13,488 nucleotides of DNA, from contig JAHKKL010000016.1 in NCBI GenBank assembly GCA_020027635.1, positions 1-13,488 on the forward strand, in the 5' to 3' direction. Numbering within the stretch: the first letter of the stretch is position 1; each line of letters opens with the position of its first letter. The notes below the pieces were generated by a model. The model worked only from the letters and a program-made list of their open reading frames with translations. It searched no databases and had not been told where the DNA came from. Position numbers and translations under genes: made by a program. Source of the DNA: Gammaproteobacteria bacterium (GTDB taxonomy: Bacteria > Pseudomonadota > Gammaproteobacteria > UBA9214). Shown here piece by piece: positions 7,002 to 13,488 of this stretch.

Positions 7002-7376
7002 CTAGGGCGCCTGTTGAGGCACCGGTCTCGCCGTCGGGTGGTTCTTGACCTTGCCGCGGCGACGCGCCTCGTAGTCCTCCAGCCTGCGCCGTGCGCTGTT
7101 GAAGGCATCCCGGACCGCCACATACACATCTTCGTGGGCATGATTCTCATGCGGATTGCGGCTGACCACGATCTCGGCATCCGGGACGAGGATGTCGACC
7201 GCGACGTGGTAGATATTGCCCTTGTGATGATGTTTGTGAGGTGCTTCGACAGTGACCCGGAGGCTGGTGATCTTCTCGCAGAAACGCTCCAGCTTGCTTG
7301 CCCTTTCGCGGATATTGGTCTCAACGGCGGCTGAAGGTTCCATATTATGAAATACGATCTGTAACGGTATCTGCAT
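7002..7376 (-). CDS. hpf: Ribosome hibernation promoting factor (short HPF/YfiA family)
   Basis: HPF/RaiA-type proteins bind the decoding centre of the 30S subunit and silence or dimerise ribosomes in starvation and other stresses. At 124 aa this is a short form lacking the long-HPF C-terminal domain. The S30AE fold is visible as MQIPLQIVFHN, a helix with ETNIRERASKLERF, the strand SLRVTVEAP, the basic HKHHHKGNIYHVAVDI, and a second helix DVYVAVRDAFNSARRRLEDY with a basic tail KVKNHPTARP. The ATG at 7376 is chosen because GAGGAGAA lies 5 bases before it; the frame extends to 7430, but the added residues have no family match. The next gene is archease, 46 bases downstream. A TGACC-AC-GGTCA dyad at 7431-7442 may be an operator. 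Confidence 0.93.
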   Translation of the reverse strand: MQIPLQIVFHNMEPSAAVETNIRERASKLERFCEKITSLRVTVEAPHKHHHKGNIYHVAVDILVPDAEIVVSRNPHENHAHEDVYVAVRDAFNSARRRLEDYEARRRGKVKNHPTARPVPQQAP

Positions 7377-7813
7377 AGTATTCTCCTCTATGACCACTTC
7401 TAGTTTTGACGCTCTGTGCCCGGAATGCAATGACCACGGTCAAATCTCTCCCCCGACACGTGCCGTCAGCGTAGCCCGCTGCCCCGCCGGTAGCCAGGTA
7501 CATCCGCATTTACCTTTGAACATTATGACAGGCACCTGCAGCACCTCCGGAACCTGCCAGAGGATAACGTGCGCCCCGATCCGGCACCCATCGCCAAGAA
7601 ACCGTCATGACTCCCGCGGCGACATGAGGCCGGTACGTACTGCCTGTAATCATGGCTGCGTTCACGACCGGAACCCCTCCTGCTTATCGTATGATCAGTT
7701 CCGTTGTGACGTTCGCGCCGTCGCCGTCACGACGAGGTCGACGGCGGTGAGGGGCGCTGTTTGACACCGTCCGCCCTGACCGCAACGGCCTTTTCAGGGT
7801 AACAACGCGGCGG
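7377..7813. other. Gene-free gap between hpf and the Hsp20 gene
   Basis: This 437-base stretch holds the hpf ribosome binding site and probably its promoter at the left end. The dyad TGACC-AC-GGTCA (7431-7442) has the TGA-N6-TCA spacing of FNR/CRP-family sites but non-consensus outer bases. Near the right end are two GC-rich inverted repeats: CGCCGTC (7722-7728) with GACGGCG (7740-7746), and CCCTGA (7774-7779) with TCAGGG (7794-7799). The latter lies 15 bases past the Hsp20 stop and could end its transcript, although no T-run follows. A plus-strand frame at 7390-7764 (124 codons) has no ribosome binding site or family likeness and I do not accept it. Confidence 0.5.
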
Positions 7814-8335
7814 TTAGTGGACGTTGATTCTGAGGCGTTTCGACGGTTTCAGCTTGGGCAAGGTCATTTCCAGGACCCCGTCCTTGAAACTCGCCTTGGC
7901 TTTCTCGCCATCGACGTTCGCGGGTAGCGTGATTACCCGGGTAAAACTGCCCCGGGACAGTTCGCGGCGCGTGTATTCGCCGGCCTCTTTTTCCTCCTTC
8001 TCCTGCCGGGTCGAGCCCTTGATGGTCAGACGGTCGTCACTCAGCGATACCTCCAGGTTCTCCTTGTCGATCCCGGGAATCTCGGCGCGCACGACGACTT
8101 CCTCTTCGCGATCGATGATATCCACGCTCGGTACACGGACTTCCATGGACTTGGCCATCTCGCTCCAGAGGGGGCTTTCCCAGCCTAAAGGACGCAGCCA
8201 ACTGCGCCCGAAGAACTGCTCGAACAGGCGCTCCATTTCCCCGAACGGGCTCACGGCACGGGCGGGTTTGGCCTCGGCAAGTTCGCCTTTCCGCGTGCTG
8301 ATTTCAACATCCTGCTTGGCTTGTTTCTTGGCCAT
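7814..8335 (-). CDS. Hsp20/alpha-crystallin small heat-shock protein
   Basis: ATP-independent holdase chaperone that binds unfolding proteins as large oligomers in the cytoplasm. The protein has 173 aa. The N-terminal arm (1-65) includes SPFGEMERLFEQFFGRSW, common in class A bacterial Hsp20. The alpha-crystallin domain (about 68-162) starts with VPSVDIIDREEEVVVRAEIP, followed by GIDKENLEVSLSDDRLTIKG, RRELSRGSFTRVITLP and the signature FKDGVLEMTLPK. The C-terminal tail RLRINVH contains an IxV anchor (residues 170-172). AAGGAG lies 8 bases before the ATG. Directly upstream are a perfect FNR box and a perfect TATAAT, so expression is probably oxygen-controlled rather than, or in addition to, sigma-32 controlled; I see no sigma-32 promoter. 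Confidence 0.96.
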   Translation of the reverse strand: MAKKQAKQDVEISTRKGELAEAKPARAVSPFGEMERLFEQFFGRSWLRPLGWESPLWSEMAKSMEVRVPSVDIIDREEEVVVRAEIPGIDKENLEVSLSDDRLTIKGSTRQEKEEKEAGEYTRRELSRGSFTRVITLPANVDGEKAKASFKDGVLEMTLPKLKPSKRLRINVH

Positions 8336-8385
8336 GGGTAATCTCCTTTAGATAAAAATACTGCCTGCTGCGGTAGTTACTAAAA

Positions 8386-8426
8386 ATTATAGTTGAGCAA
8401 TCCGCGGCCTAGTTGATCGATATCAA
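8386..8426 (-). promoter_or_regulatory. FNR/ANR class II promoter of the Hsp20 gene
   Basis: TTGAT-CGAT-ATCAA at 8413-8426 is a perfect FNR/ANR box. Read on the minus strand, a perfect -10 hexamer TATAAT lies at 8391-8386, with its upstream edge 28.5 bases from the box centre. That is within one base of class II spacing (box near -41.5, start near 8378). The predicted leader is about 43 bases, ending in the AAGGAG of the Hsp20 gene. This is the strongest promoter call in the window. Confidence 0.78.
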
Positions 8427-8500
8427 GACAAGCCGGTTAACCCGCATTTCTCAGCAGCAAGGGTGCGCCGTGCGCATCGTTATGTTGCCTGCAAATTCCC

Positions 8501-8517
8501 GGTGCGCATGGCGCACC
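8501..8517. other. Perfect hairpin past the end of ccmI
   Basis: GGTGCGC-ATG-GCGCACC forms a 7-pair stem with a 3-base loop in the 8427-8602 gap, about 85 bases past the ccmI stop on the minus strand. The minus-strand sequence after it is GGGAATTTGC, which has only a short T-run, so it may be a weak terminator of the ccm transcript or a protein site. GGTGCGC also occurs singly at 8462-8468. No gene is seen in this gap. Confidence 0.35.
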
Positions 8518-8575
8518 CCACGCCTGTGCGTGTTCACGATTTGGTTAAGGAATACCCACTCGGGCGGCCGCAGCA

Positions 8576-8592
8576 CCGGCGGCAAGCGCCGG
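8576..8592 (-). terminator. Candidate stem-loop close to the ccmI stop
   Basis: CCGGCG-GCAAG-CGCCGG gives a 6-pair GC stem with a 5-base loop, starting 10 bases after the ccmI stop codon on the minus strand. It lacks a following T-run, so it would be at best a weak or Rho-assisted terminator or an RNA 3'-end stabiliser. Confidence 0.3.
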
Positions 8593-8602
8593 CCTTCCCG
8601 GG

Positions 8603-9895
8603 TTACGGAACCTTGCGGTCGATGGTGATGGCGACGGATCCGGGATTGGCGACGCTGACCGGGGACTGCGATCCCTCCAGATCGCCGCTCTGCGGCATGG
8701 CGTTGCCGGACGCGGAGATGCGGGCGCCGACCGTGACCTGCTCGAAATTCGAGAGGGTCATGGCGGGCGACATGGCAAGCGAGTCATCCAGCGTGACCGT
8801 GACCGGGAGATCCTTGACCTGGCGGCGCATGATCGCGAGCGGCATGCGTGGACCCTGGACCGCGCGCGCGAAGATGAATACGGTGGACTCGGGCGCGGCC
8901 TGGGCGGAGAGCGCCGGGTCCAGCGCCACCGTGACGGTGATTGCATGGCCTGAGCCCGCCGTGCCGGCGCCGCCCGCGGCGGCCGGTGACGGCGCGGCAG
9001 CCACCACCGTGGTGGGTGTGATCCCAAGCCGTTGCTGCACCTGGCTGATCTGCTCGGCGATCACGGTGGTATCCTCGCTGCCCGCGGGGAGCAGGGCGGC
9101 GGCGCGCTGCCAGTAATTCAGCGCCTCGGCATACGAACCCTGCTGGTTCTTCCAGTGGCCCATCAGCCACAGGGCCTTGACGTTGTCGGGCTGGGCCTCG
9201 ACCGCCTTTTGCAACAGTCCAGCCGCCTCGTCGTTGAAACGGCCGCCGTTCGCCATCACCAGGGCATCGGCATAATCGGCCAGCAGCTCGGGGTTGTCGC
9301 CGGAGAGGCGGCGGGCGTTGCCGTAGGCGGCGAGGGCGTCGGCGTAGCGGTTGAGGGTTTCATAGCTCCTCGCCAGCAGGATCCAGCCGCGCAGGTCGTC
9401 GGGTTTGTCCTGCAACCGCGCGGCCAGCACGTTGACCATTTCCTCCAGCGACTGCTCGCCCATCTCATGCTGGGCCGGCGAGCCGGCGGCGGCTGTGGTG
9501 GCGGGGGTGGGATTGCCCTGCTCAAGCAAGGGGATGATTTCCTTCGACCCGAGGTGCTGATACAGTCCCACCGCCATCAAGGGGATGGCAACCACCAGCA
9601 GCAGTACCGCCCACTGGCCGCTGCGCGCGGGTTTCGCCGCTGTCGCCGCGGGCGAGAGATCGGCGAGCAGTTCGCGCTCGAGGTCGTGGCGCGCGGCGGC
9701 GTACTGGTTCTCATCCAGCCGGCCCGTCTTGAGGTCGGTTTCCAGTTCCGCCAGCTGCGCCTTGATGACCTCGGTATTGAGCGTATCCAGATCCGGCCGC
9801 GACTTCGGGGATCGTCCCGCGCGCAGCAGCCAGGGCACCGTGAACAACAGCGCGATGATGATCATGACGGCCACCAGTCCCCAGAACACGCTCAT
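8603..9895 (-). CDS. ccmI: Cytochrome c biogenesis protein CcmI (CycH-type, TPR)
   Basis: CcmI is the apocytochrome c chaperone of the System I heme ligation complex; it holds the C-terminal helix of apocytochromes and delivers them to CcmF/CcmH. The protein has 430 aa. A first membrane segment lies at about residues 5-25, a cytoplasmic loop with a leucine-rich EVIKAQLAELETDLKTGRLD follows, and a second membrane segment spans about 95-113. TPR-like repeats occupy about 150-290 (for example LRGWILLARSYETLNRYADAL and NVKALWLMGHWKNQQGSYAEAL). A Pro/Ala-rich linker leads to a periplasmic beta domain at about 315-430. Its ATG overlaps the ccmH stop by four bases (ATGA), so translation is coupled. 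It is the last gene of the ccm run; only the stem-loops at 8576-8592 and 8501-8517 mark a possible transcript end. Confidence 0.93.
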   Translation of the reverse strand: MSVFWGLVAVMIIIALLFTVPWLLRAGRSPKSRPDLDTLNTEVIKAQLAELETDLKTGRLDENQYAAARHDLERELLADLSPAATAAKPARSGQWAVLLLVVAIPLMAVGLYQHLGSKEIIPLLEQGNPTPATTAAAGSPAQHEMGEQSLEEMVNVLAARLQDKPDDLRGWILLARSYETLNRYADALAAYGNARRLSGDNPELLADYADALVMANGGRFNDEAAGLLQKAVEAQPDNVKALWLMGHWKNQQGSYAEALNYWQRAAALLPAGSEDTTVIAEQISQVQQRLGITPTTVVAAAPSPAAAGGAGTAGSGHAITVTVALDPALSAQAAPESTVFIFARAVQGPRMPLAIMRRQVKDLPVTVTLDDSLAMSPAMTLSNFEQVTVGARISASGNAMPQSGDLEGSQSPVSVANPGSVAITIDRKVP

Positions 9896-10386
9896 CCCTG
9901 CTTCCCCTTGCCGGCGTCATCGCCGAGTAGTCGATCCAGCCGCTTGCGCTCCTCCGCGGAGATCTCCGGCTCCTGCACCTGCCGTTGCCGCCCCACCGCG
10001 CGCACGAGCAGCAGCGCGGCGATCGCCAGCAGCACGAACGGGCCGTACCAGATGAGATAGGTGGACGGTTTCACCGGAGGCTTGTAAAGCACGAAATCGC
10101 CATAGCGCTTGACCAGGAAGTCGATGACCTCCTGGTCGTTCTTGCCGCTTTTCATTATCTCGTAGACCTCGGCGCGCAGGTCGTGGGCCAGATCGGCATC
10201 CGACTCGGCCAGTGTCTCGTTCTGGCATACCAGGCAGCGCAACTGACCGAGGAGATCCTTGAAGTGCTGCTCCTCCGCCTTGGTGGGGAAGGTGAAGGAC
10301 TCGAGCGTGACCGCGGCCGGCAGCGGGGCCGCGGCAATGACCAGCGACAACAGCAGTATCGGAATAAGCGGTTTCATCGGGTTCAT
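9892..10386 (-). CDS. ccmH: Cytochrome c biogenesis thiol protein CcmH
   Basis: Membrane-anchored periplasmic thiol-disulfide protein that reduces the CXXCH cysteines of apocytochrome c for heme attachment. The protein has 164 aa. An N-terminal signal/anchor (about 5-25) ends near LPAAV. The redox motif is LRCLVCQN with Cys51 and Cys54, followed by the family segment ADLAHDLRAEVYEIM and then FLVKRYGDFVLYKPP. A C-terminal membrane helix lies at about 110-131. The frame is open far upstream to 10707, but that part is the ccmG gene read in another frame; the ATG at 10386 overlaps the ccmG stop (ATGA), as elsewhere in this operon. This is the short, single-domain CcmH; the TPR part is separate as CcmI. 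Confidence 0.95.
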   Translation of the reverse strand: MNPMKPLIPILLLSLVIAAAPLPAAVTLESFTFPTKAEEQHFKDLLGQLRCLVCQNETLAESDADLAHDLRAEVYEIMKSGKNDQEVIDFLVKRYGDFVLYKPPVKPSTYLIWYGPFVLLAIAALLLVRAVGRQRQVQEPEISAEERKRLDRLLGDDAGKGKQG

Positions 10387-10916
10387 GATTTCAGTTTGGC
10401 GACCAGCGGCAAAATTTCCTCGTTGAGGATCTCGATGGTGAGGGGGCCGATATGCTTGTGGCGGATAATGCCCTCCCGGTCGATGATGAAGGTCTCCGGC
10501 GCACCGTAGACGCCCCAGTCGATGCCTACCCGTCCGTCGCTGTCGAAGGCATTGGCGACATAGGGATTGCCGAGCTGCGCCAGCCAGCGATTGGCGTCCT
10601 CGCGGTTGTCCTTGTAGTTCAGTCCGTAGATCTCGACCTGCCCCGTTTTCGCCAGTTGCACCAGCGTCTCGTGTTCCCGCCGGCAGGACACGCACCACGT
10701 CGCCCACACGTTCAGCAGGGAGACCTTCCCCTTGAAATCGGCGTCGCTGATGGTGACGGCGGGGTTATCCAGGCGCGTGAGGGTGAACGTCGGGATGGGT
10801 TTGCCGACCAGCGGCGAGGGCACAATTTTCGGATCCAGGCTGAGGCCACGGAAGAGAAGCGCGACCAGCAGCGCGAAGATCGCGAGCGGCACAAGGTAGC
10901 GCAGATAGCGTGTCAT
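10383..10916 (-). CDS. ccmG: Thiol:disulfide interchange protein CcmG/DsbE
   Basis: Thioredoxin-fold protein anchored in the inner membrane, which passes electrons from DsbD/CcdA to CcmH or apocytochrome c. The protein has 177 aa. One membrane anchor lies at about residues 5-25. The CcmG-type opening KIVPSPLVGKPIPTFTL follows. The active site WATWCVSC has Cys75 and Cys78. GVYGAPETFIID near residue 140 carries the cis-proline loop of the family. GGAGG lies 6 bases before the ATG at 10916, whose first base is the last base of the ccmF stop (TGATG); a GTG at 10919 is a less likely start. All active-site residues are present. Confidence 0.95.
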   Translation of the reverse strand: MTRYLRYLVPLAIFALLVALLFRGLSLDPKIVPSPLVGKPIPTFTLTRLDNPAVTISDADFKGKVSLLNVWATWCVSCRREHETLVQLAKTGQVEIYGLNYKDNREDANRWLAQLGNPYVANAFDSDGRVGIDWGVYGAPETFIIDREGIIRHKHIGPLTIEILNEEILPLVAKLKS

Positions 10917-12922
10917 CACGAGCCTCCGTTCGCGATCAGCCCGTCATTGCCGAGCGCGGCGGATGCCGGCACCCGGTCACGCACCGCGATGCGGTAACGC
11001 CGGTCGCTCGCCGCGAGCAGTCCGCCGATGGCGATCAGCAGGCCGCCGAACCAGATCCAGCGGATGAAGGGCTTGTAGTAGAGGCGCATGCTCCAGTCGC
11101 CATTGCCGAGCCCTTCGCCCAGCGAGACATAGATATCACGGGTAAATCCCACATCGATGCCGGATTCGGTCATCGGCTTGGTTTGCACCGTGTAGACGCG
11201 TTTCTCCGGTTGCAGCAAGGCGATTTCCCGCTCGCCCTTCAGGATATGGACGGTGCCGCGATCGGCGCGGTAATTCGGGCCCTGGCGGGCCTGCACGCCG
11301 TCAAAGCGCAGGGTGTAGCCGGCCAGTTCGGTGCTTTCCCCGGGCGACAGGCGGATGTCCTTCTCGACGTTATACTGCATCACGAAGGTCACGCCGATGA
11401 TGAAGACCGCCACGCCGAAATGCGCCACCACCATGCCGTAATAACTGCCGCTGCCTTTTGCGCCCAGGTCCTGCCACAGCCCGGCCAGGCCTTTGCGGTA
11501 GCGGAGCCGCTGGCGCAGGCTGAGCAGCAACGAACAGACGATCCACAGCGAGAGCATGACCGCCAGACCGGCCCAGACCGAACCCTCGTGCAGGAGTGGC
11601 AGTGCGGCGAGGATGCCGCCGCCGAGGCTGATGAGCAGTGCGACGCGCAGTTGCCGCGCGAGGTCGGCCGGATCCTGGTGCTTCCAGCGCGTCAACGGTC
11701 CCATCCCCATGAGCACGACCAGGAAGGGGGTAAAGATGACGAACATGCGGTTGAACCAGGGGAATCCCACGGAGATCTTGCCCCAGTCGAGGGCATCGTA
11801 GATCAGGGGGGCGAGCGTGCCCAGCAGGACGAAGGCCGTGACGATCACCAGCAACAGGTTGTTTCCCAGTAGCAGCGTCTCGCGCGAGAACCCATCGAAT
11901 CTGCCGCCCGAGGTGACGCTCGGTGCCCGCGCGGCATAGAGGCTCAGGGAACCCCCGATGACGATGCACAGGAAAATCAGGATAAAGAGTCCGCGGGCCG
12001 GATCCGAGGCGAAGGCATGCACGGAGGTCAGCACGCCGGATCTCACCAGGAAGGTGCCAAGCAGACTGAGCGAGAAGGCCAGCAGCGCGAGCAGAACCGT
12101 CCAGCGCTTGAAGGCGCCGCGTTTTTCGGTCACCGCCAGCGAGTGGATCAGCGCCGTGGCCGCCAGCCAGGGCATGAACGAGGCGTTTTCAACGGGGTCC
12201 CAGAACCACCAGCCGCCCCAGCCCAGTTCGTTGTAGGCCCACCAGCTGCCGAGCGTGATGCCGATGGTGAGGAACATCCAGGCCACCGTGGTCCACGGCC
12301 GCGACCAGCGCGCCCAGGCCGCATCCAGCCTCCCGCCGATGAGGGCGGCGATGGCGAAGCTGAAGGCGACCGACATGCCGACATAGCCCATGTAGAGCAT
12401 GGGCGGATGGATCGCCAGTCCCGGATCCTGCAGCAGGGGGTTCAGGTCGCCGCCTTCCAGGGGAACCGGGAACACCCGCGCGAACGGATTGGAGGTGAAC
12501 AGCAGGAAGGAGAGGAAGCCGATGCTCACCAGACCCATGACGGAGAGCACGCGCGCCAGCACGACGGCGGGTAGGTGGCGGGCCAGCAGCGAGACGGCGA
12601 CCGTCCAGCCGCTGAGGATGAAGACCCAGAGCAGCAGCGAGCCTTCGTGCGCGCCCCAGACGGCGGACACCTTGTACACGGGAGGCAGCAGGGTGTTGCC
12701 GTTCTGGGCGACGTAGACCACCGAGAAATCGTCGTTCAGGAAGGAGCTGACCAGGCAGCCGAAGGCGATGGCGATGAAGAAAAACTGTCCCCAGGCGGCA
12801 GGGCGCGCCAGGGCGATCCAGCCCGGGGTATTGTTGAGGCTGCCGATCATGGGAAAGATCGCGAGCACTAGCGCCAGGGAAAGCGCCAGGATCAGGGCGA
12901 GATGACCAAGTTCAGGAATCAT
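10916..12922 (-). CDS. ccmF: Heme lyase subunit CcmF
   Basis: Large polytopic inner membrane protein that takes heme from holo-CcmE and, with CcmH/CcmI, ligates it to apocytochrome c. The protein has 668 aa with about 15 hydrophobic segments. The tryptophan-rich WWD heme-handling domain is at about 226-247 (GSWWAYNELGWGGWWFWDPV). The four conserved histidines are seen as His172 (GLAIHPPMLY), His260 (TALIHSLAV), His302 (LTSVHAFASDP) and His501 (MVVAHFGVAV), aligning with E. coli His173, 261, 303 and 491. The ATG overlaps the ccmE stop by four bases, with GAAGG about 8 bases upstream. Long plus-strand frames over this gene (for example 10910-11872) are antisense shadows. Confidence 0.97.
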   Translation of the reverse strand: MIPELGHLALILALSLALVLAIFPMIGSLNNTPGWIALARPAAWGQFFFIAIAFGCLVSSFLNDDFSVVYVAQNGNTLLPPVYKVSAVWGAHEGSLLLWVFILSGWTVAVSLLARHLPAVVLARVLSVMGLVSIGFLSFLLFTSNPFARVFPVPLEGGDLNPLLQDPGLAIHPPMLYMGYVGMSVAFSFAIAALIGGRLDAAWARWSRPWTTVAWMFLTIGITLGSWWAYNELGWGGWWFWDPVENASFMPWLAATALIHSLAVTEKRGAFKRWTVLLALLAFSLSLLGTFLVRSGVLTSVHAFASDPARGLFILIFLCIVIGGSLSLYAARAPSVTSGGRFDGFSRETLLLGNNLLLVIVTAFVLLGTLAPLIYDALDWGKISVGFPWFNRMFVIFTPFLVVLMGMGPLTRWKHQDPADLARQLRVALLISLGGGILAALPLLHEGSVWAGLAVMLSLWIVCSLLLSLRQRLRYRKGLAGLWQDLGAKGSGSYYGMVVAHFGVAVFIIGVTFVMQYNVEKDIRLSPGESTELAGYTLRFDGVQARQGPNYRADRGTVHILKGEREIALLQPEKRVYTVQTKPMTESGIDVGFTRDIYVSLGEGLGNGDWSMRLYYKPFIRWIWFGGLLIAIGGLLAASDRRYRIAVRDRVPASAALGNDGLIANGGS

Positions 12923-13386
12923 GGTTTTGTACCTTCGGTTGCGGCGCCTTCGGCGCCGTTCTTGTGAGCAGTCTTTAGCGCATCGGCCACTTCCGGCGGC
13001 ATGTATTTCTCGTCGTGCTTGGCGAGCACTTCCTCGGCAATGAACAGGTTGCCCTCCTGCAGCCGTCCCCGCGCCACGATGCCCTGTCCCTCGCGGAACA
13101 GGTCGGGCAGGATGCCGGTGTACTGTACCTTGATGGTCTCGGCAAAGTCGGTGATGTCGAAGACCACGGTCAGACCGTCCTGCTGGCGCTTGAGACTGCC
13201 CTTCGTGACCAGACCGCCGACCCGGATCAGGTGTCCGGCGGGCGCCTCGCCGCCCGCCACGGCGCTGGGGGTGTAGAAGAACATCAGGTTTTCGTTGAAG
13301 GCCTTGAGCGCGACGGCGATGGCGATGCCGACACCGGCGACCATCATGCCGATCAGGATCAGGCGTTTTTTGCGTTTTGGTGTCAT
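12919..13386 (-). CDS. ccmE: Heme chaperone CcmE
   Basis: Periplasmic membrane-anchored protein that binds heme covalently through a histidine and carries it from CcmABCD to CcmF. The protein has 155 aa. A basic start MTPKRKKR precedes one membrane segment (about 9-28). The OB-fold domain begins near FFYTPSAV and includes RVGGLVTKGSLKR and VQYTGILPDLFREGQGIVA. The heme site is HDEKY with His124 and Tyr128, equivalent to E. coli His130/Tyr134. A flexible hydrophilic tail follows. AGGAG lies about 6 bases before the ATG, which overlaps the ccmD stop (ATGA). Confidence 0.97.
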   Translation of the reverse strand: MTPKRKKRLILIGMMVAGVGIAIAVALKAFNENLMFFYTPSAVAGGEAPAGHLIRVGGLVTKGSLKRQQDGLTVVFDITDFAETIKVQYTGILPDLFREGQGIVARGRLQEGNLFIAEEVLAKHDEKYMPPEVADALKTAHKNGAEGAATEGTKP

Positions 13387-13488
13387 GTGGTTCTCCTCGC
13401 GCGGCGTGCGCTGCGCGCGATATCAGCCAGCGTTTTCCTGCGCTGCCGGGCCGGCAGCAGGATATTGGCCAGCAGGACGATCAGGGCG
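13383..13488 (-). CDS. ccmD: Heme exporter protein CcmD (3' part, truncated by window edge)
   Basis: CcmD is a small single-helix protein that helps release holo-CcmE from CcmABC. Only the last 34 codons are inside the window. They read as a hydrophobic helix end (ALIVLLANILLPARQR) followed by a basic cytoplasmic tail (RKTLADIARSARRARRTT), the usual CcmD layout. The stop TGA overlaps the ccmE start (ATGA). Position between the presumed ccmC, outside the window, and ccmE supports the call. Missing start and low complexity limit certainty. Confidence 0.8.
   Translation of the reverse strand, partial: ALIVLLANILLPARQRRKTLADIARSARRARRTT

Noticed and set aside
7390..7764. Plus-strand 124-codon frame in the hpf/Hsp20 gap
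   Set aside because: No Shine-Dalgarno, starts within the hpf leader, Cys/Arg/Pro-rich composition without domain likeness, and overlaps probable promoter sequence.
10387..10707. Upstream extension of ccmH to 10707
   Set aside because: This is ccmG read in the wrong frame; the ATG at 10386 gives a normal signal sequence and the ATGA overlap typical of the operon.
9032..11872. Plus-strand long frames over ccmI and ccmF (9032-10060 and 10910-11872)
   Set aside because: Low-complexity, Gln/Asp/His-rich translations opposite well-recognised ccm genes, without ribosome binding sites.
1..13488. Search for CRISPR arrays, tRNA/rRNA genes, IS elements, phage or defence genes
   Set aside because: No regularly spaced repeats, tRNA-like cloverleaf, transposase motif or defence-type domain was seen; the genes are recognisable housekeeping or stress families.

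Overview
The window looks like chromosomal DNA of a GC-rich gammaproteobacterium with aerobic/anaerobic respiratory flexibility. The reasons are a System I (Ccm) cytochrome c maturation operon in the order D-E-F-G-H-I, FNR/ANR-type operators, a short-form HPF, a PPK1 and typical Shine-Dalgarno signals. The exact genus cannot be fixed from the sequence. I see no phage, IS element, CRISPR array, tRNA or rRNA, so this is core or stress-related chromosome rather than a mobile island.

Layout from left to right. (1) 1-3423, polyphosphate side: a 5' portion of ppk1 (minus strand, cut by the window edge before the phospho-histidine region), an unrecognised coiled-coil protein of about 352 aa (minus), and a divergently transcribed CYTH/triphosphate tunnel metalloenzyme (plus). 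(2) 3424-8430, a stress group: a YbaK/ProX-type editing-domain protein (plus); then on the minus strand a host-attachment/baeRF-type protein, the RNA ligase RtcB, its activator archease, a ribosome hibernation factor (HPF) and an Hsp20 small heat-shock protein. Two perfect FNR boxes (TTGAT-N4-ATCAA, at 3514-3527 and 8413-8426) and one with a single mismatch (4965-4978) lie upstream of the YbaK, Hsp20 and host-attachment genes. Each is followed by a -10-like hexamer close to the distance expected for a class II FNR promoter. (3) 8603-13488: ccmI, ccmH, ccmG, ccmF, ccmE and part of ccmD on the minus strand. Their start and stop codons overlap throughout, so this is one tightly coupled operon.

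How the genes may work together: the Ccm proteins carry heme across the periplasm and attach it to apocytochromes c. The middle block combines protein protection (Hsp20), ribosome stasis (HPF), RNA repair (archease plus RtcB), clearance of misacylated tRNA (YbaK-type) and a possible ribosome-linked release-factor-fold protein. The FNR-type sites suggest that at least three of these units are switched on when oxygen is low. The polyphosphate kinase and CYTH enzyme add a polyphosphate/triphosphate theme on the left flank. The regulatory reading is inference from motif geometry; the gene identities rest on recognisable family motifs.
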